DNA of 8,111 nucleotides from Nitrospirota bacterium (lineage in GTDB: Bacteria; Nitrospinota_A; UBA7883; JACRGQ01), in assembly GCA_024275775.1 (NCBI GenBank), contig JAJRYM010000009.1, positions 1 through 8,111 on the forward strand, in the 5' to 3' direction. Below, in pieces: positions 1 through 6,829 of this stretch. The notes beneath the pieces were generated by a model. That model worked only from the letters and a program-made list of their open reading frames with translations, searched no databases and was not told the origin of the DNA. Position numbers and translations under genes: made by a program. Within the stretch, counting starts at the first letter, position 1, and each line of letters starts with the position of its first letter.

Positions 1-406
1 CGGCTTTGCGGCACGCGTCCGCCATGCCGGCAACGATTTCCGCTACCTGTTGCGGGTCGAGGCGCGACATCGCTATGTAGTCGAGAAAAGTGTACGGCCT
101 GGCGCCCTGGCAGAGGATATCGTCGCATCCGTGATTGACTATATCCATGCCGATGGTCGTATGGTCGCCCGCCATCGAGGCCACCATCAGTTTCGTTCCC
201 ACTCCGTCTATGCTCTGCACCAGAACGGGGTTTTTATAATCCCGCGCAATTTCACTTATGTCGAACAGTCCCCCGAACGATCCCACGCCTGCCAGTACGC
301 GGGAAGAATGGGTTGCGCTTACCGCTTCACCAATAAGCTCCACGCTTTTTTTGCCGGCGTCTATATCAACGCCGGAATCCCTGTAGGTTACCTTGCGTCC
401 GCTCAC
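1..406 (-). CDS. purM: Phosphoribosylformylglycinamidine cyclo-ligase (AIR synthetase), N-terminal part
   Basis: PurM catalyses the ATP-dependent cyclisation of formylglycinamidine ribonucleotide to aminoimidazole ribonucleotide, the fifth step of cytosolic de novo purine synthesis. My translation of the minus strand gives 135 residues before the window edge, about 40% of the usual length of roughly 345. Visible signatures are the N-terminal TYRDSGVDIDAG (residues 7-18), the nucleotide-binding loop DGVGTKL (67-73), and GMDIVNHGCDDILCQGARP followed by FLDY (86-110), all typical of the ATP-binding half of the family. The start is GTG at 404-406, overlapping the pcm stop as GTGA; no in-frame ATG precedes the TYRD motif. 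A Shine-Dalgarno-like GGAAGGAG (418-425 on the minus strand) lies 11 bases upstream inside pcm, so translation is probably coupled to pcm. The gene is truncated only by the window, not visibly broken. Identity is secure; the exact start is less so. Confidence 0.93.
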   Translation of the reverse strand, partial: MSGRKVTYRDSGVDIDAGKKSVELIGEAVSATHSSRVLAGVGSFGGLFDISEIARDYKNPVLVQSIDGVGTKLMVASMAGDHTTIGMDIVNHGCDDILCQGARPYTFLDYIAMSRLDPQQVAEIVAGMADACRKA

Positions 407-1086
407 CCGTTGCCGTTCTCCTTCCAGCCGTATTCTCCTATAAGATTTACGAACGTACAGAGAGAATGCGTGGTTGTCTTTATGCCGGAATCCGTTTTCA
501 CAAGCATGTGCAGAACCTGCTGGGTTTTGCCGCCTATCGGCATGATAAGCCTCCCGCCCGGTTTGAGCTGATCCATAAGCGGCTTCGGCGCTTCCGGCCC
601 GCCCGCCGTTACCATTATGGCGTCGTACGGCGCGTAATCTTTCCATCCCATCGTCCCGTCGAAAACTTTCAGCCCGGCGTTATGTATGTTCAGGGATTCA
701 AGAGTCTTGCGGGCTTTTACAAGCAGAGACGGTATTCTTTCCACGGAATAAACCTGCTCAGCAAGCTTGCATAAAACCGCCGTCTGGTATCCGGAGCCGG
801 TGCCTATTTCCAGCACCTTTTCGTTCCCTTTAAGGTCCAGCAGTTCGGTCATGAAGGCCACCATGAAAGGCTGGCTTATGGTCTGTTTTTCACCTATCGG
901 CAGAGGGCAATCGGCGTAGGCTTTCCCGCCGAATTCTTGCGGCACGAAAAGATGGCGCGGCAGTTCCTCCATAACGGCAATAACGCGGGGGTCTATAATT
1001 CCGCGCGCGGCTATCTGCTTTTTCACCATCTCATGCCGGGGGCGTGAATAGGCGTCTTTGAATTTGGGTTTTTTAATGAAAATCAT
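403..1086 (-). CDS. pcm: Protein-L-isoaspartate O-methyltransferase
   Basis: This cytosolic repair enzyme uses S-adenosylmethionine to methylate L-isoaspartyl residues in damaged proteins so that they can revert to aspartate. The 227-residue product fits the family length. It has the N-terminal MVKKQIAARGIIDPRV segment (20-35), the substrate and active-site region TISQPFMVAFMTELL (69-83) with the conserved Ser71, SAM motif I VLEIGTGSGYQ (91-101), motif II YDAIMVTAG (154-162), LKPGGRLIMPIG (174-185) and the family C-terminal FVNLIGEYGW (212-221). The ATG at 1084-1086 gives the full product but has no clear Shine-Dalgarno sequence. Met20 just before the conserved domain is an alternative start, also without a good ribosome site. 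It is the first gene of a leftward unit with purM, which it overlaps by four bases. This differs from the familiar surE-pcm pairing. The function is a confident family assignment. Confidence 0.95.
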   Translation of the reverse strand: MIFIKKPKFKDAYSRPRHEMVKKQIAARGIIDPRVIAVMEELPRHLFVPQEFGGKAYADCPLPIGEKQTISQPFMVAFMTELLDLKGNEKVLEIGTGSGYQTAVLCKLAEQVYSVERIPSLLVKARKTLESLNIHNAGLKVFDGTMGWKDYAPYDAIMVTAGGPEAPKPLMDQLKPGGRLIMPIGGKTQQVLHMLVKTDSGIKTTTHSLCTFVNLIGEYGWKENGNG

Positions 1087-1386
1087 CGAAGGTATTAAAT
1101 CTTATCGGGGCATGGAAAGCTAGAAATAAACCGCATCAGAGTGTGGGAAAATGCACAACTCTCTTGATTTTCAGTGCCGCATGGAATATAAGTTTTATTG
1201 CAGGTTCGGGCTTGAATCAGGAACGGCATTAGTTGGGGGGAAACATTTGTGATGTATCAGGACTCTTTTGGTCTTTTGTGGATACATTTCTTTTCTATTT
1301 CTGAACTCTCTTCCAATATGCCGGGCGTACCGCGGCGAAGACAGGTTTCAAAAAGCCTGCGATTTTAAACACCGGGAAGAAGCAGA
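1087..1386. other. Divergent intergenic region between pcm and the nuo operon
   Basis: This 300-base region is the only long non-coding stretch. It must carry the promoters of both divergent operons. It appears more A/T-rich than the flanking genes. A good rightward promoter candidate lies at 1164-1192; I found no convincing leftward one. A 7-base inverted repeat, ATGTATC at 1252-1258 and GATACAT at 1281-1287, lies in the leader. A match of this length is expected about once by chance in a region of this size. A 38-codon open frame (1252-1368) has only a distant G-run upstream and no recognisable product. In the reading frame of the 1387 gene there is a TAA at 1366-1368, and I saw no NuoE or NuoF residues in the plus-strand frames I read across 1200-1386. 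Confidence 0.6.
1164..1192 (+). promoter_or_regulatory. Candidate sigma70-type promoter of the nuo operon
   Basis: TTGATT at 1164-1169 (four of six matches to the -35 consensus) is followed after exactly 17 bases by TATAAG at 1187-1192 (five of six matches to the -10 consensus). Initiation would fall near 1199-1200, leaving an untranslated leader of roughly 190 bases before the ATG at 1387. The location between divergent operons and the orientation fit. This is a pattern match only; the sigma factor preferences of the organism are unknown. Confidence 0.45.
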
Positions 1387-3378
1387 ATGAAAGTACTTTT
1401 TAGCACCTGGAAAGATAAAGTAGTCGATAATCGCGGCATATCTGAAAGTGAGCGGGCATCCGCCTCCAACGTAAAACTGCCTCTGGAATTCAGAAACGGG
1501 CAAAAAGTTTCCGGGTTCATGGGCTGGGCCGGCTTTGTTCTTCTGGATGAAAAAGCCGACGTAGTGGAAATGGCCTACCATTATACGAAAGCCCTTCAAA
1601 AAAGTTCCTGCGGGCGATGTTTCCCGTGCAGAGCCGGTACAAAGGTAATGGAAGATATTCTGGCGCGAATAGTCGGCGGCCAAGGCAGTCAGACCGACCT
1701 GGACGCTCTCGCCGACCTGTGCGACAGTATTTCTCAAAACTCCAAATGCGGTATCGGCCAGATGGGCCCCGTTGCGGTGGCTCACTCGCTTGAGCATTTC
1801 GGCGACGATTACCAAGCGTATATCGAGGGAACGAAAAAAGCGCCGGGGCATAACTACCCTTATAAAATGACCGCTCCATGCACGTCCGCCTGCCCCACCG
1901 GCATGGACATCCCTCAATATATTGAATACATAAAAGACGCCGATTTCGCTGGCTCGCTGGCAAACATCAGGGAGGCGAGTCCGATGGCGAGTACGCTTGG
2001 GAGAGCCTGTTTCCATCCGTGCGAAAACAATTGCAGACGGGATAACGTGGACAGATCGCTCTCCATCTGCAAACTCAAACGGGCCGCGTGGGATTGGGAA
2101 GACCAGCACGCCGCGCAGAAACCTATTAACCCCAACAAGCATACGCGGGAAGAGAAAGTCGCCGTTATCGGCGGCGGTCCGTCCGGCCTCTCATGCGCCT
2201 ATTACCTCGCGCTACAGGGGTTCCGCCCCACGGTATTTGAAAAACTTCCCCTTGCCGGAGGAGCATCCTTTACCGGCATTCCGCAGTACAGAATCCCCAA
2301 GGAGATTCAGGCAAGGGAAATAGCCTATCTTGAAGATGTAGGCGTGGAAATTAAATGCGGGGTGGAATTCGGCAAGGACGAAACCTTCAAAAGCCTGAGA
2401 GAAGATGGGTACAAGGCGTTTTATCTTGCCACCGGGGGCGACCTCTCAAAGAACGCCAGGGTTGCAGGCGAAAAAGAAGGATACGAAGGTTTCTACGGCG
2501 GAATACAGATACTCAAGGAGGTTGTGTATAAAACCATGCCCAACTCTCCCGTAAAGGGCAACAAACTTCCGAAGCCGAAAACTGTACTTGTTATCGGCGG
2601 CGGTAATACGGCCATGGATTGCGTAAGGACTTTCATCAGGCTTGGTTGCAAGGATGTGAGCATCGTGTATCGCCGAACCGAAAAGGAGCTTCCGGCAGAC
2701 CCCCACGAAATACATGAAGCCAAGGAGGAAGGCGTACAGTTCAAATTTCTTCTCGCCCCCACAAAGATTGTCGCAAAAGACGGTAAGGTTACCGGCCTTG
2801 AGTGTCAGAAAATGGAGCTTGGCGAGCCGGACGATTCGGGCAGAAGAAGGCCGAAAGCCATAGAAGGTTCCGAGCATGTTATCGAGTGCGACATGATTAT
2901 CGCCGCCATCGGCCAGGACTGCGATATCGGCTATCTCGAAGAGGAGCCGGATATAAAAAAGACCTCGTGGAATACGATTGTTACCGATGACGACACAATG
3001 CAGACGGACATTCCCGATATATTCGCGGGCGGAGACGTTCAAACGGGGCCGCTCACGCTTGTGGATTCTGTGGGGCAGGCAAAACGCGCCGCCCAGAGCA
3101 TCGGCCAGCATCTGCGCGGTGAGCCGGTTGGGATATCGGACGAGCAGATTATGGAAAAAGTGATAAAAGGCATCGGCGCTTACGACAGAGCGGAAATCGT
3201 TGCGGAGCCGGACGGCTGGGACCGCAAGCCTATGCGAACGTGCGGAATGGATCTGCAGAAAACGAGCTTTACCGAAGTCGAACTCGGCTATTCGCAGGAA
3301 GAAGCTATGGAAGAAGCATCGCGGTGCATGCGCTGTTACATCGTGGGCATGGCCTGCGTTCCGGGAGACGGAAAATGA
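1387..3378 (+). CDS. NuoF C-terminal (N3 cluster) domain fused to GltD-like FAD/NAD(P)H oxidoreductase, SfrB-like
   Basis: This 663-residue cytosolic protein is likely the pyridine-nucleotide-oxidising subunit feeding the complex I encoded downstream. Residues about 40-145 resemble the end of NuoF: a short SLBB remnant, then SCGRCFPC and SKCGIG supplying N3 ligands Cys75, Cys78, Cys81 and Cys121. The FMN/NADH-binding domain of NuoF is absent. Residues about 160-232 hold an iron-sulfur segment as in glutamate synthase small subunits (Cys165, 169, 208, 212, 216, 228). From 258 comes the FAD Rossmann motif IGGGPSGLSCAYYL, then a second Rossmann motif VIGGGNTAMD (402-411) with VYRRTEKELP (427-436), whose arginine pair suggests NADPH. 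The FAD-closing motif FAGGD lies at 546-550. The C-terminus has RCMRC and a third cysteine (647, 650, 657). ATG 1387 is the only usable start after an in-frame stop at 1366. The length and layout recall Geobacter SfrB. It overlaps the next gene as ATGA. Domain assignment is firm; the cosubstrate and complex I membership are inferred. Confidence 0.85.
   Translation: MKVLFSTWKDKVVDNRGISESERASASNVKLPLEFRNGQKVSGFMGWAGFVLLDEKADVVEMAYHYTKALQKSSCGRCFPCRAGTKVMEDILARIVGGQGSQTDLDALADLCDSISQNSKCGIGQMGPVAVAHSLEHFGDDYQAYIEGTKKAPGHNYPYKMTAPCTSACPTGMDIPQYIEYIKDADFAGSLANIREASPMASTLGRACFHPCENNCRRDNVDRSLSICKLKRAAWDWEDQHAAQKPINPNKHTREEKVAVIGGGPSGLSCAYYLALQGFRPTVFEKLPLAGGASFTGIPQYRIPKEIQAREIAYLEDVGVEIKCGVEFGKDETFKSLREDGYKAFYLATGGDLSKNARVAGEKEGYEGFYGGIQILKEVVYKTMPNSPVKGNKLPKPKTVLVIGGGNTAMDCVRTFIRLGCKDVSIVYRRTEKELPADPHEIHEAKEEGVQFKFLLAPTKIVAKDGKVTGLECQKMELGEPDDSGRRRPKAIEGSEHVIECDMIIAAIGQDCDIGYLEEEPDIKKTSWNTIVTDDDTMQTDIPDIFAGGDVQTGPLTLVDSVGQAKRAAQSIGQHLRGEPVGISDEQIMEKVIKGIGAYDRAEIVAEPDGWDRKPMRTCGMDLQKTSFTEVELGYSQEEAMEEASRCMRCYIVGMACVPGDGK
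3363..3367 (+). promoter_or_regulatory. Ribosome binding site that fixes the NuoG-like start
   Basis: GGGAG ends seven bases before the ATG at 3375. Together with the ATGA overlap with the upstream stop, it selects this start over an in-frame ATG at 3240. The 3240 start would add 45 arginine-rich residues, read out of frame within the upstream gene and unlike any NuoG N-terminus. Confidence 0.7.
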
Positions 3379-5933
3379 GCGAACAGGCGGTAGCGAAAGA
3401 TATGATTTCCATAGTAATAGACGGCAAGGCCGCGCAGGTTGAAAAGGGAACGATGATTCTTGCGGCCGCGCGCAGTAACGGCGCTTACATTCCCACGCTT
3501 TGCTATCTTGAAAAACTGAAGCCGATAGGTTCCTGCCGGCTATGTTCCGTGGAGATCGAGGGGATTGCCGCGATGGTGATGTCGTGCAAAACGCCGGTCG
3601 CCGAAGGGATGAAGATTACAACCGATAACGAGCGGATAAAAAAATACCGGCAGGATATGATGAGAATGATTCTTGTCAACCATCCGCTGGACTGCCCCGT
3701 TTGCGAGCGGTCGGGCGAGTGCAAACTGCAGAACAGAACCTTCGATCTGGAGGTTACGGGGCATACATGGAGCACGGCTGGTTTCGCCAAACAGCCCGTC
3801 GTCGATTGGGGGCTGATACAGTACGACCAGAATCTCTGCATCATGTGCGAAAGGTGCATCAAGGTATGCAGAGAGGTTCAGGGTTTCGCGGCATACAAAA
3901 TAGACGGCACCGGCTACGATTCCAAAATCAACACCGTAACCGAAGAGAAGCTCGACTGCGATTTCTGTGGGCAGTGCATTTCGGTATGCCCGGTAGGCGC
4001 GCTTTCCAGCGGGATGTATTTTTCCGGCAGGTCGTGGGAAATGACAAGAACCGCCACCGTCTGCCCGCATTGCGCCGTTGGATGCACCTATGTGATGAAC
4101 ACTAAAAACGGGAAAATCGTAAGGGTTACCTCCGACGACTTTATAGGAATAAACAACGGCAACCTATGCTCGCGGGGCCGTTTCGGCTATGAGTTCATAC
4201 AGAATGAAAGCCGCCTTGCAACCCCGCTTGTTAAAACGGGGCACGGCTTCAAGGCCGTAACGTGGGAAACGGCCATTGCCGACGCGGCGGAAAAACTCGC
4301 CGGTTACAAAGATAAATACGGAAAAGATTCTTGCGTAGGCATCGGTTCGGAGAGAGGCGCCAACGAGGATAACTACGTTTTCCAGAAATTTTTCCGGGAT
4401 GTGCTCGGAAGCGGCAATATAGACAATATCGCCAACATGATAAACCCGGATGTCTGCTCAAAGCGGTTTGAAACGTTTGACGACTTTTCGCTCAGCAGTT
4501 CCTACGACGAATTTGACGATATGGAGCTGGCGGTTTTTATCGGGGCGGACGGCAGTAACGAAAATCCGGTGGTAAGCAACCTGATAAGGAAGGCCGGTAT
4601 GGATCACGATGTCGAAGTGGCCGTTGCCTATTCCAGAGAAGGCGTTTTCCTGCCGGAGCCGCGCTTACAGCTTCCTTACGACTATCTTGAAATGTACGGT
4701 TTCACCGTTAACCTTCTCGCCTCGGCGATAGCCGACGTGAAAAACAGCGGCGCTTTTCCGGGAGGGATAACCCCCGATGCCGAATGTGCGGCGACCGTTA
4801 CAAAAGCGGCCAAAAAAGAAAAACTCGACGACGCTCTGGCCGGAAAAATCGCCACTCTCGTACAGCTTATTCGCAGTCGGGGGAAAACCGTTTTCCTTAT
4901 CGGACAGGAAGCTCAAAAGCATCCGCAGTCCTCTGCGATTATTCAGAATACGGTAAACCTCGCCAAGCTTGCCGGCGGCAAAGTTATGTTGCTTCGCGAG
5001 TACGGCAATACGCAGGGCGTTAACGATATGGGCGTGGCTCCGAATATGCTTCCCGGGTACATAGCAGAAGAGAGGGACAATCTCAAAGCCGAAGCCGATA
5101 TTATCGAGCTGATGGAAAGCGGCAAAGTGAAGGCGCTCGTGATTCTGGAAGAAGATGTTCTCCGCAGATACTACGACGCCGAGAGATTCAGGAAGGCGAT
5201 GGAGAAGGTTGAATTTAAACTGCTTGTATCCCAGTTTTACAATAAAACTTCGCCTTTTGTGGATATGATGCTTCCCGCCACTACCCTCGCCGAAACAGAC
5301 GGAACCGTTACCAGCCTTGAGGGGCGTTGCCAGAAGTCGGTTAAGGTCGTGGACAATGTAGGCCAAAGCCGGGCGGGCTGGAAAATCTTCGCCGACCTGG
5401 CCTCAGCGATGGGAAGCGATTTTGGCTATGAGCAGAGCGGCGACGTAACCTCAGAAATCGCCGCCGAAGTCCCCCTGTACGGCGAAGTGGATAAGGGGAA
5501 TGTTCTTATCGATTACAGCCGGCTTGTGAAAAATTCCCCGGCTCTTAAATGGGCCGAGCCGCCTGCAATCAAGGATGTGAAATCAGATTTTATCGTTCTA
5601 CAGGATTATTCTCTTTTCGGGCTTGGCACATACACCGATTTCTGCCCGTCTCTGCGGCCTCTTCTCGGTAAGCCGAAGGCCGACTTGCACCTGCAGGGAA
5701 AACCTTTTGTGGAACTGCACCCCGAAGATGCCGGCACAATCGGCGCCGCAGACGGCTCCCTTATTAAGCTTAAATTCGCCGAAGGGGAATGGACAGGGCA
5801 GTTGCGGCTCAAAAGCCGTGTGAAAAAAGGCACTATCCGCGTGCCGGAAGAGATGGATAATTCCAGAATAGAAAGCATAACGGTGAACGGTTCGGCCGTT
5901 TCCTGTGTTAATCTTGCGGTGTTGAGAGGGTGA
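3375..5933 (+). CDS. nuoG: NADH-quinone oxidoreductase subunit G-like iron-sulfur protein (NuoG/SfrA-like)
   Basis: This is the large iron-sulfur subunit that would pass electrons from the upstream flavoprotein towards NuoB. The 852 residues contain, in order: a 2Fe-2S ferredoxin domain (Cys43, 54, 57, 71); a His-Cys3 4Fe-4S site in HPLDCPVCERSGEC (His103, Cys107, 110, 116); two complete ferredoxin motifs (Cys155, 158, 161, 165 and Cys195, 198, 201, 205); an N7-type 4Fe-4S site (Cys230, 233, 237, 265); a molybdopterin-oxidoreductase fold; and a C-terminal dinucleotide-binding barrel from about residue 735. Usual NuoG keeps only one of the two ferredoxin clusters; the full pair is seen in formate dehydrogenase alpha subunits and SfrA. 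At the position aligning with the Mo-binding Cys/Sec of formate dehydrogenase I read Ile356, with Asn357 in place of His, so it is probably not a molybdoenzyme. It overlaps its upstream gene by four bases and is followed four bases later by nuoA. NuoG versus SfrA naming is uncertain; the family is not. Confidence 0.88.
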   Translation: MSEQAVAKDMISIVIDGKAAQVEKGTMILAAARSNGAYIPTLCYLEKLKPIGSCRLCSVEIEGIAAMVMSCKTPVAEGMKITTDNERIKKYRQDMMRMILVNHPLDCPVCERSGECKLQNRTFDLEVTGHTWSTAGFAKQPVVDWGLIQYDQNLCIMCERCIKVCREVQGFAAYKIDGTGYDSKINTVTEEKLDCDFCGQCISVCPVGALSSGMYFSGRSWEMTRTATVCPHCAVGCTYVMNTKNGKIVRVTSDDFIGINNGNLCSRGRFGYEFIQNESRLATPLVKTGHGFKAVTWETAIADAAEKLAGYKDKYGKDSCVGIGSERGANEDNYVFQKFFRDVLGSGNIDNIANMINPDVCSKRFETFDDFSLSSSYDEFDDMELAVFIGADGSNENPVVSNLIRKAGMDHDVEVAVAYSREGVFLPEPRLQLPYDYLEMYGFTVNLLASAIADVKNSGAFPGGITPDAECAATVTKAAKKEKLDDALAGKIATLVQLIRSRGKTVFLIGQEAQKHPQSSAIIQNTVNLAKLAGGKVMLLREYGNTQGVNDMGVAPNMLPGYIAEERDNLKAEADIIELMESGKVKALVILEEDVLRRYYDAERFRKAMEKVEFKLLVSQFYNKTSPFVDMMLPATTLAETDGTVTSLEGRCQKSVKVVDNVGQSRAGWKIFADLASAMGSDFGYEQSGDVTSEIAAEVPLYGEVDKGNVLIDYSRLVKNSPALKWAEPPAIKDVKSDFIVLQDYSLFGLGTYTDFCPSLRPLLGKPKADLHLQGKPFVELHPEDAGTIGAADGSLIKLKFAEGEWTGQLRLKSRVKKGTIRVPEEMDNSRIESITVNGSAVSCVNLAVLRG

Positions 5934-5937
5934 AGAA

Positions 5938-6294
5938 ATGTTAAATCAGTATATTCCGGTTCTGTTTATGATTGTGGCCGCCGCCGGCACCGCCACGGGA
6001 ATGATTATTCTTACCACTCTGCTTGGCCCTAAAAAAGAGTTTAGCGACAAAATGGAGCCGTTTGAATGCGGCGTTTCTCCCGTATCCGACCCCGCTTCCC
6101 GTTTTTCGCTGAGTTTTTACGTTATCGCCATGCTTTTCATAGTTTTCGATATCGAAGCGGTCTTTCTTTTTCCGTGGGCGGTTATCTATACGAAGCTCGG
6201 CGTTTTCGGCCTGGTTGAAATGATGGTTTTCGTACTTGTACTGGTTGTCGGACTGGCTTACGTCTGGAAAAAAGGAGCTCTGGAATGGGAATAG
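5938..6294 (+). CDS. nuoA: NADH-quinone oxidoreductase subunit A
   Basis: NuoA is a small membrane subunit of complex I near the quinone site, bordering the junction between the membrane and peripheral arms. The 118-residue product has the normal length and three hydrophobic segments (about 7-29, 59-82 and 88-109). It has the family motif PFECGVSP (41-48) in the first loop, then FSLSFYVIAMLFIVFDIEAVFLFPWA (56-81) with the conserved acidic Asp71 and Glu73, and Glu94 in the third segment. The start at ATG 5938 is preceded by GAGAGGG (5924-5930) overlapping the end of the upstream gene. The gap to the nuoG-like stop is only four bases, and its last ten bases overlap nuoB, so the genes are almost certainly cotranscribed and translationally coupled. 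Nothing unusual is seen. Confidence 0.96.
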   Translation: MLNQYIPVLFMIVAAAGTATGMIILTTLLGPKKEFSDKMEPFECGVSPVSDPASRFSLSFYVIAMLFIVFDIEAVFLFPWAVIYTKLGVFGLVEMMVFVLVLVVGLAYVWKKGALEWE

Positions 6295-6827
6295 GGACTG
6301 ACAGAAAAAGCATAGAAACAGCTCTTTCCGAAAGCGTAATTCTAACGCAGGTGGATAAGGTTATAGGCTGGGGGAGAAAATACTCGTTCTTCCTTTATCC
6401 TTTCATCACGGCCTGTTGCGGGATGGAGTTCATGTCCGTCGCGGGGCCGAGATACGATATAGACAGGTTCGGCGCGGCGCTTCCCCGCTTTTCGCCCCGA
6501 CAGGCCGATTTGCTGATAGTCGTTGGAACAATCAGCCATAAACAGGCGCCGATACTAACGAAGGTTTACAACCAGATGACCGAGCCGAAATGGGTGTTCG
6601 CGTATGGCGCGTGCGTTGTTTCCGGCGGAATGTACGACAACTATTCCACAGTTCAGGGAATAGATACCATTCTTCCGGTTGATATATACGTGCCCGGCTG
6701 TCCGCCTCGGCCCGAAATGGTGTTCGAGGGCCTGATGAAACTGCAGGACGTAGTTCAGCAGGAAAGAGCCGCCAAATGGCCGCGCGGCGAAGCTCCATAC
6801 AAAAAACGCAGTCTGGAGAAACCGTAA
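6285..6827 (+). CDS. nuoB: NADH-quinone oxidoreductase subunit B
   Basis: NuoB carries cluster N2, the last iron-sulfur centre, which reduces quinone at the interface with NuoD. The 180-residue product shows the tandem-cysteine ligand motif ACCGMEFM (43-50; Cys44, Cys45), AGPRYDIDRFG (53-63), GACVVSGGMYDNY (108-120; Cys110) and YVPGCPPRPE (135-144; Cys139), so all four N2 ligands are present. The length is normal, with a short basic C-terminal tail. The ATG at 6285 lies inside the last codons of nuoA (10-base overlap) and is preceded seven bases away by GGAG at 6274-6277, a strong ribosome site. nuoC begins two bases after its stop. The assignment is secure. Confidence 0.97.
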   Translation: MGIGTDRKSIETALSESVILTQVDKVIGWGRKYSFFLYPFITACCGMEFMSVAGPRYDIDRFGAALPRFSPRQADLLIVVGTISHKQAPILTKVYNQMTEPKWVFAYGACVVSGGMYDNYSTVQGIDTILPVDIYVPGCPPRPEMVFEGLMKLQDVVQQERAAKWPRGEAPYKKRSLEKP

Positions 6828-6829
6828 AG

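Noticed and set aside
50..571. Plus-strand open frame of 173 codons at the left end
   Set aside because: It is antisense to purM and the 3' part of pcm, both of which have clear family signatures on the minus strand.
1252..1287. Inverted repeat ATGTATC / GATACAT as an operator or terminator
   Set aside because: A 7-base match with a 22-base loop is expected about once by chance in 300 bases. No stable GC-rich stem or U-tract follows.
1252..1368. Short 38-codon plus-strand open frame in the intergenic region, possible leader peptide
   Set aside because: The only ribosome-site candidate is a G-run 12 bases upstream. The residues show no signal, repeat or codon-run feature, and a frame of this length is expected by chance.
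1348..2142. Long minus-strand open frame of 264 codons
   Set aside because: It is antisense to the flavoprotein gene, which has clear family motifs. The antisense product shows no recognisable domain.
3240..3374. N-terminal extension of the NuoG-like frame to an ATG at 3240
   Set aside because: It would overlap the upstream gene by 139 bases and add arginine-rich residues with no family match. ATG 3375 has a good ribosome site and an ATGA junction.
4455..4461. Cys361 of the NuoG-like protein as a molybdenum ligand
   Set aside because: The alignment of GNIDNIANMIN with formate dehydrogenases puts Ile356 at the ligand position; Cys361 is five residues later.
4665..5366. Minus-strand open frame of 233 codons
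   Set aside because: It is a shadow of the NuoG-like gene on the opposite strand, with no recognisable motifs and no ribosome site noted.
6776..6829. N-terminal extension of the nuoC frame to an ATG at 6776
   Set aside because: It lies entirely within nuoB apart from two bases, has no suitable ribosome site seen, and gives a non-family N-terminus. ATG 6830 fits the operon spacing.
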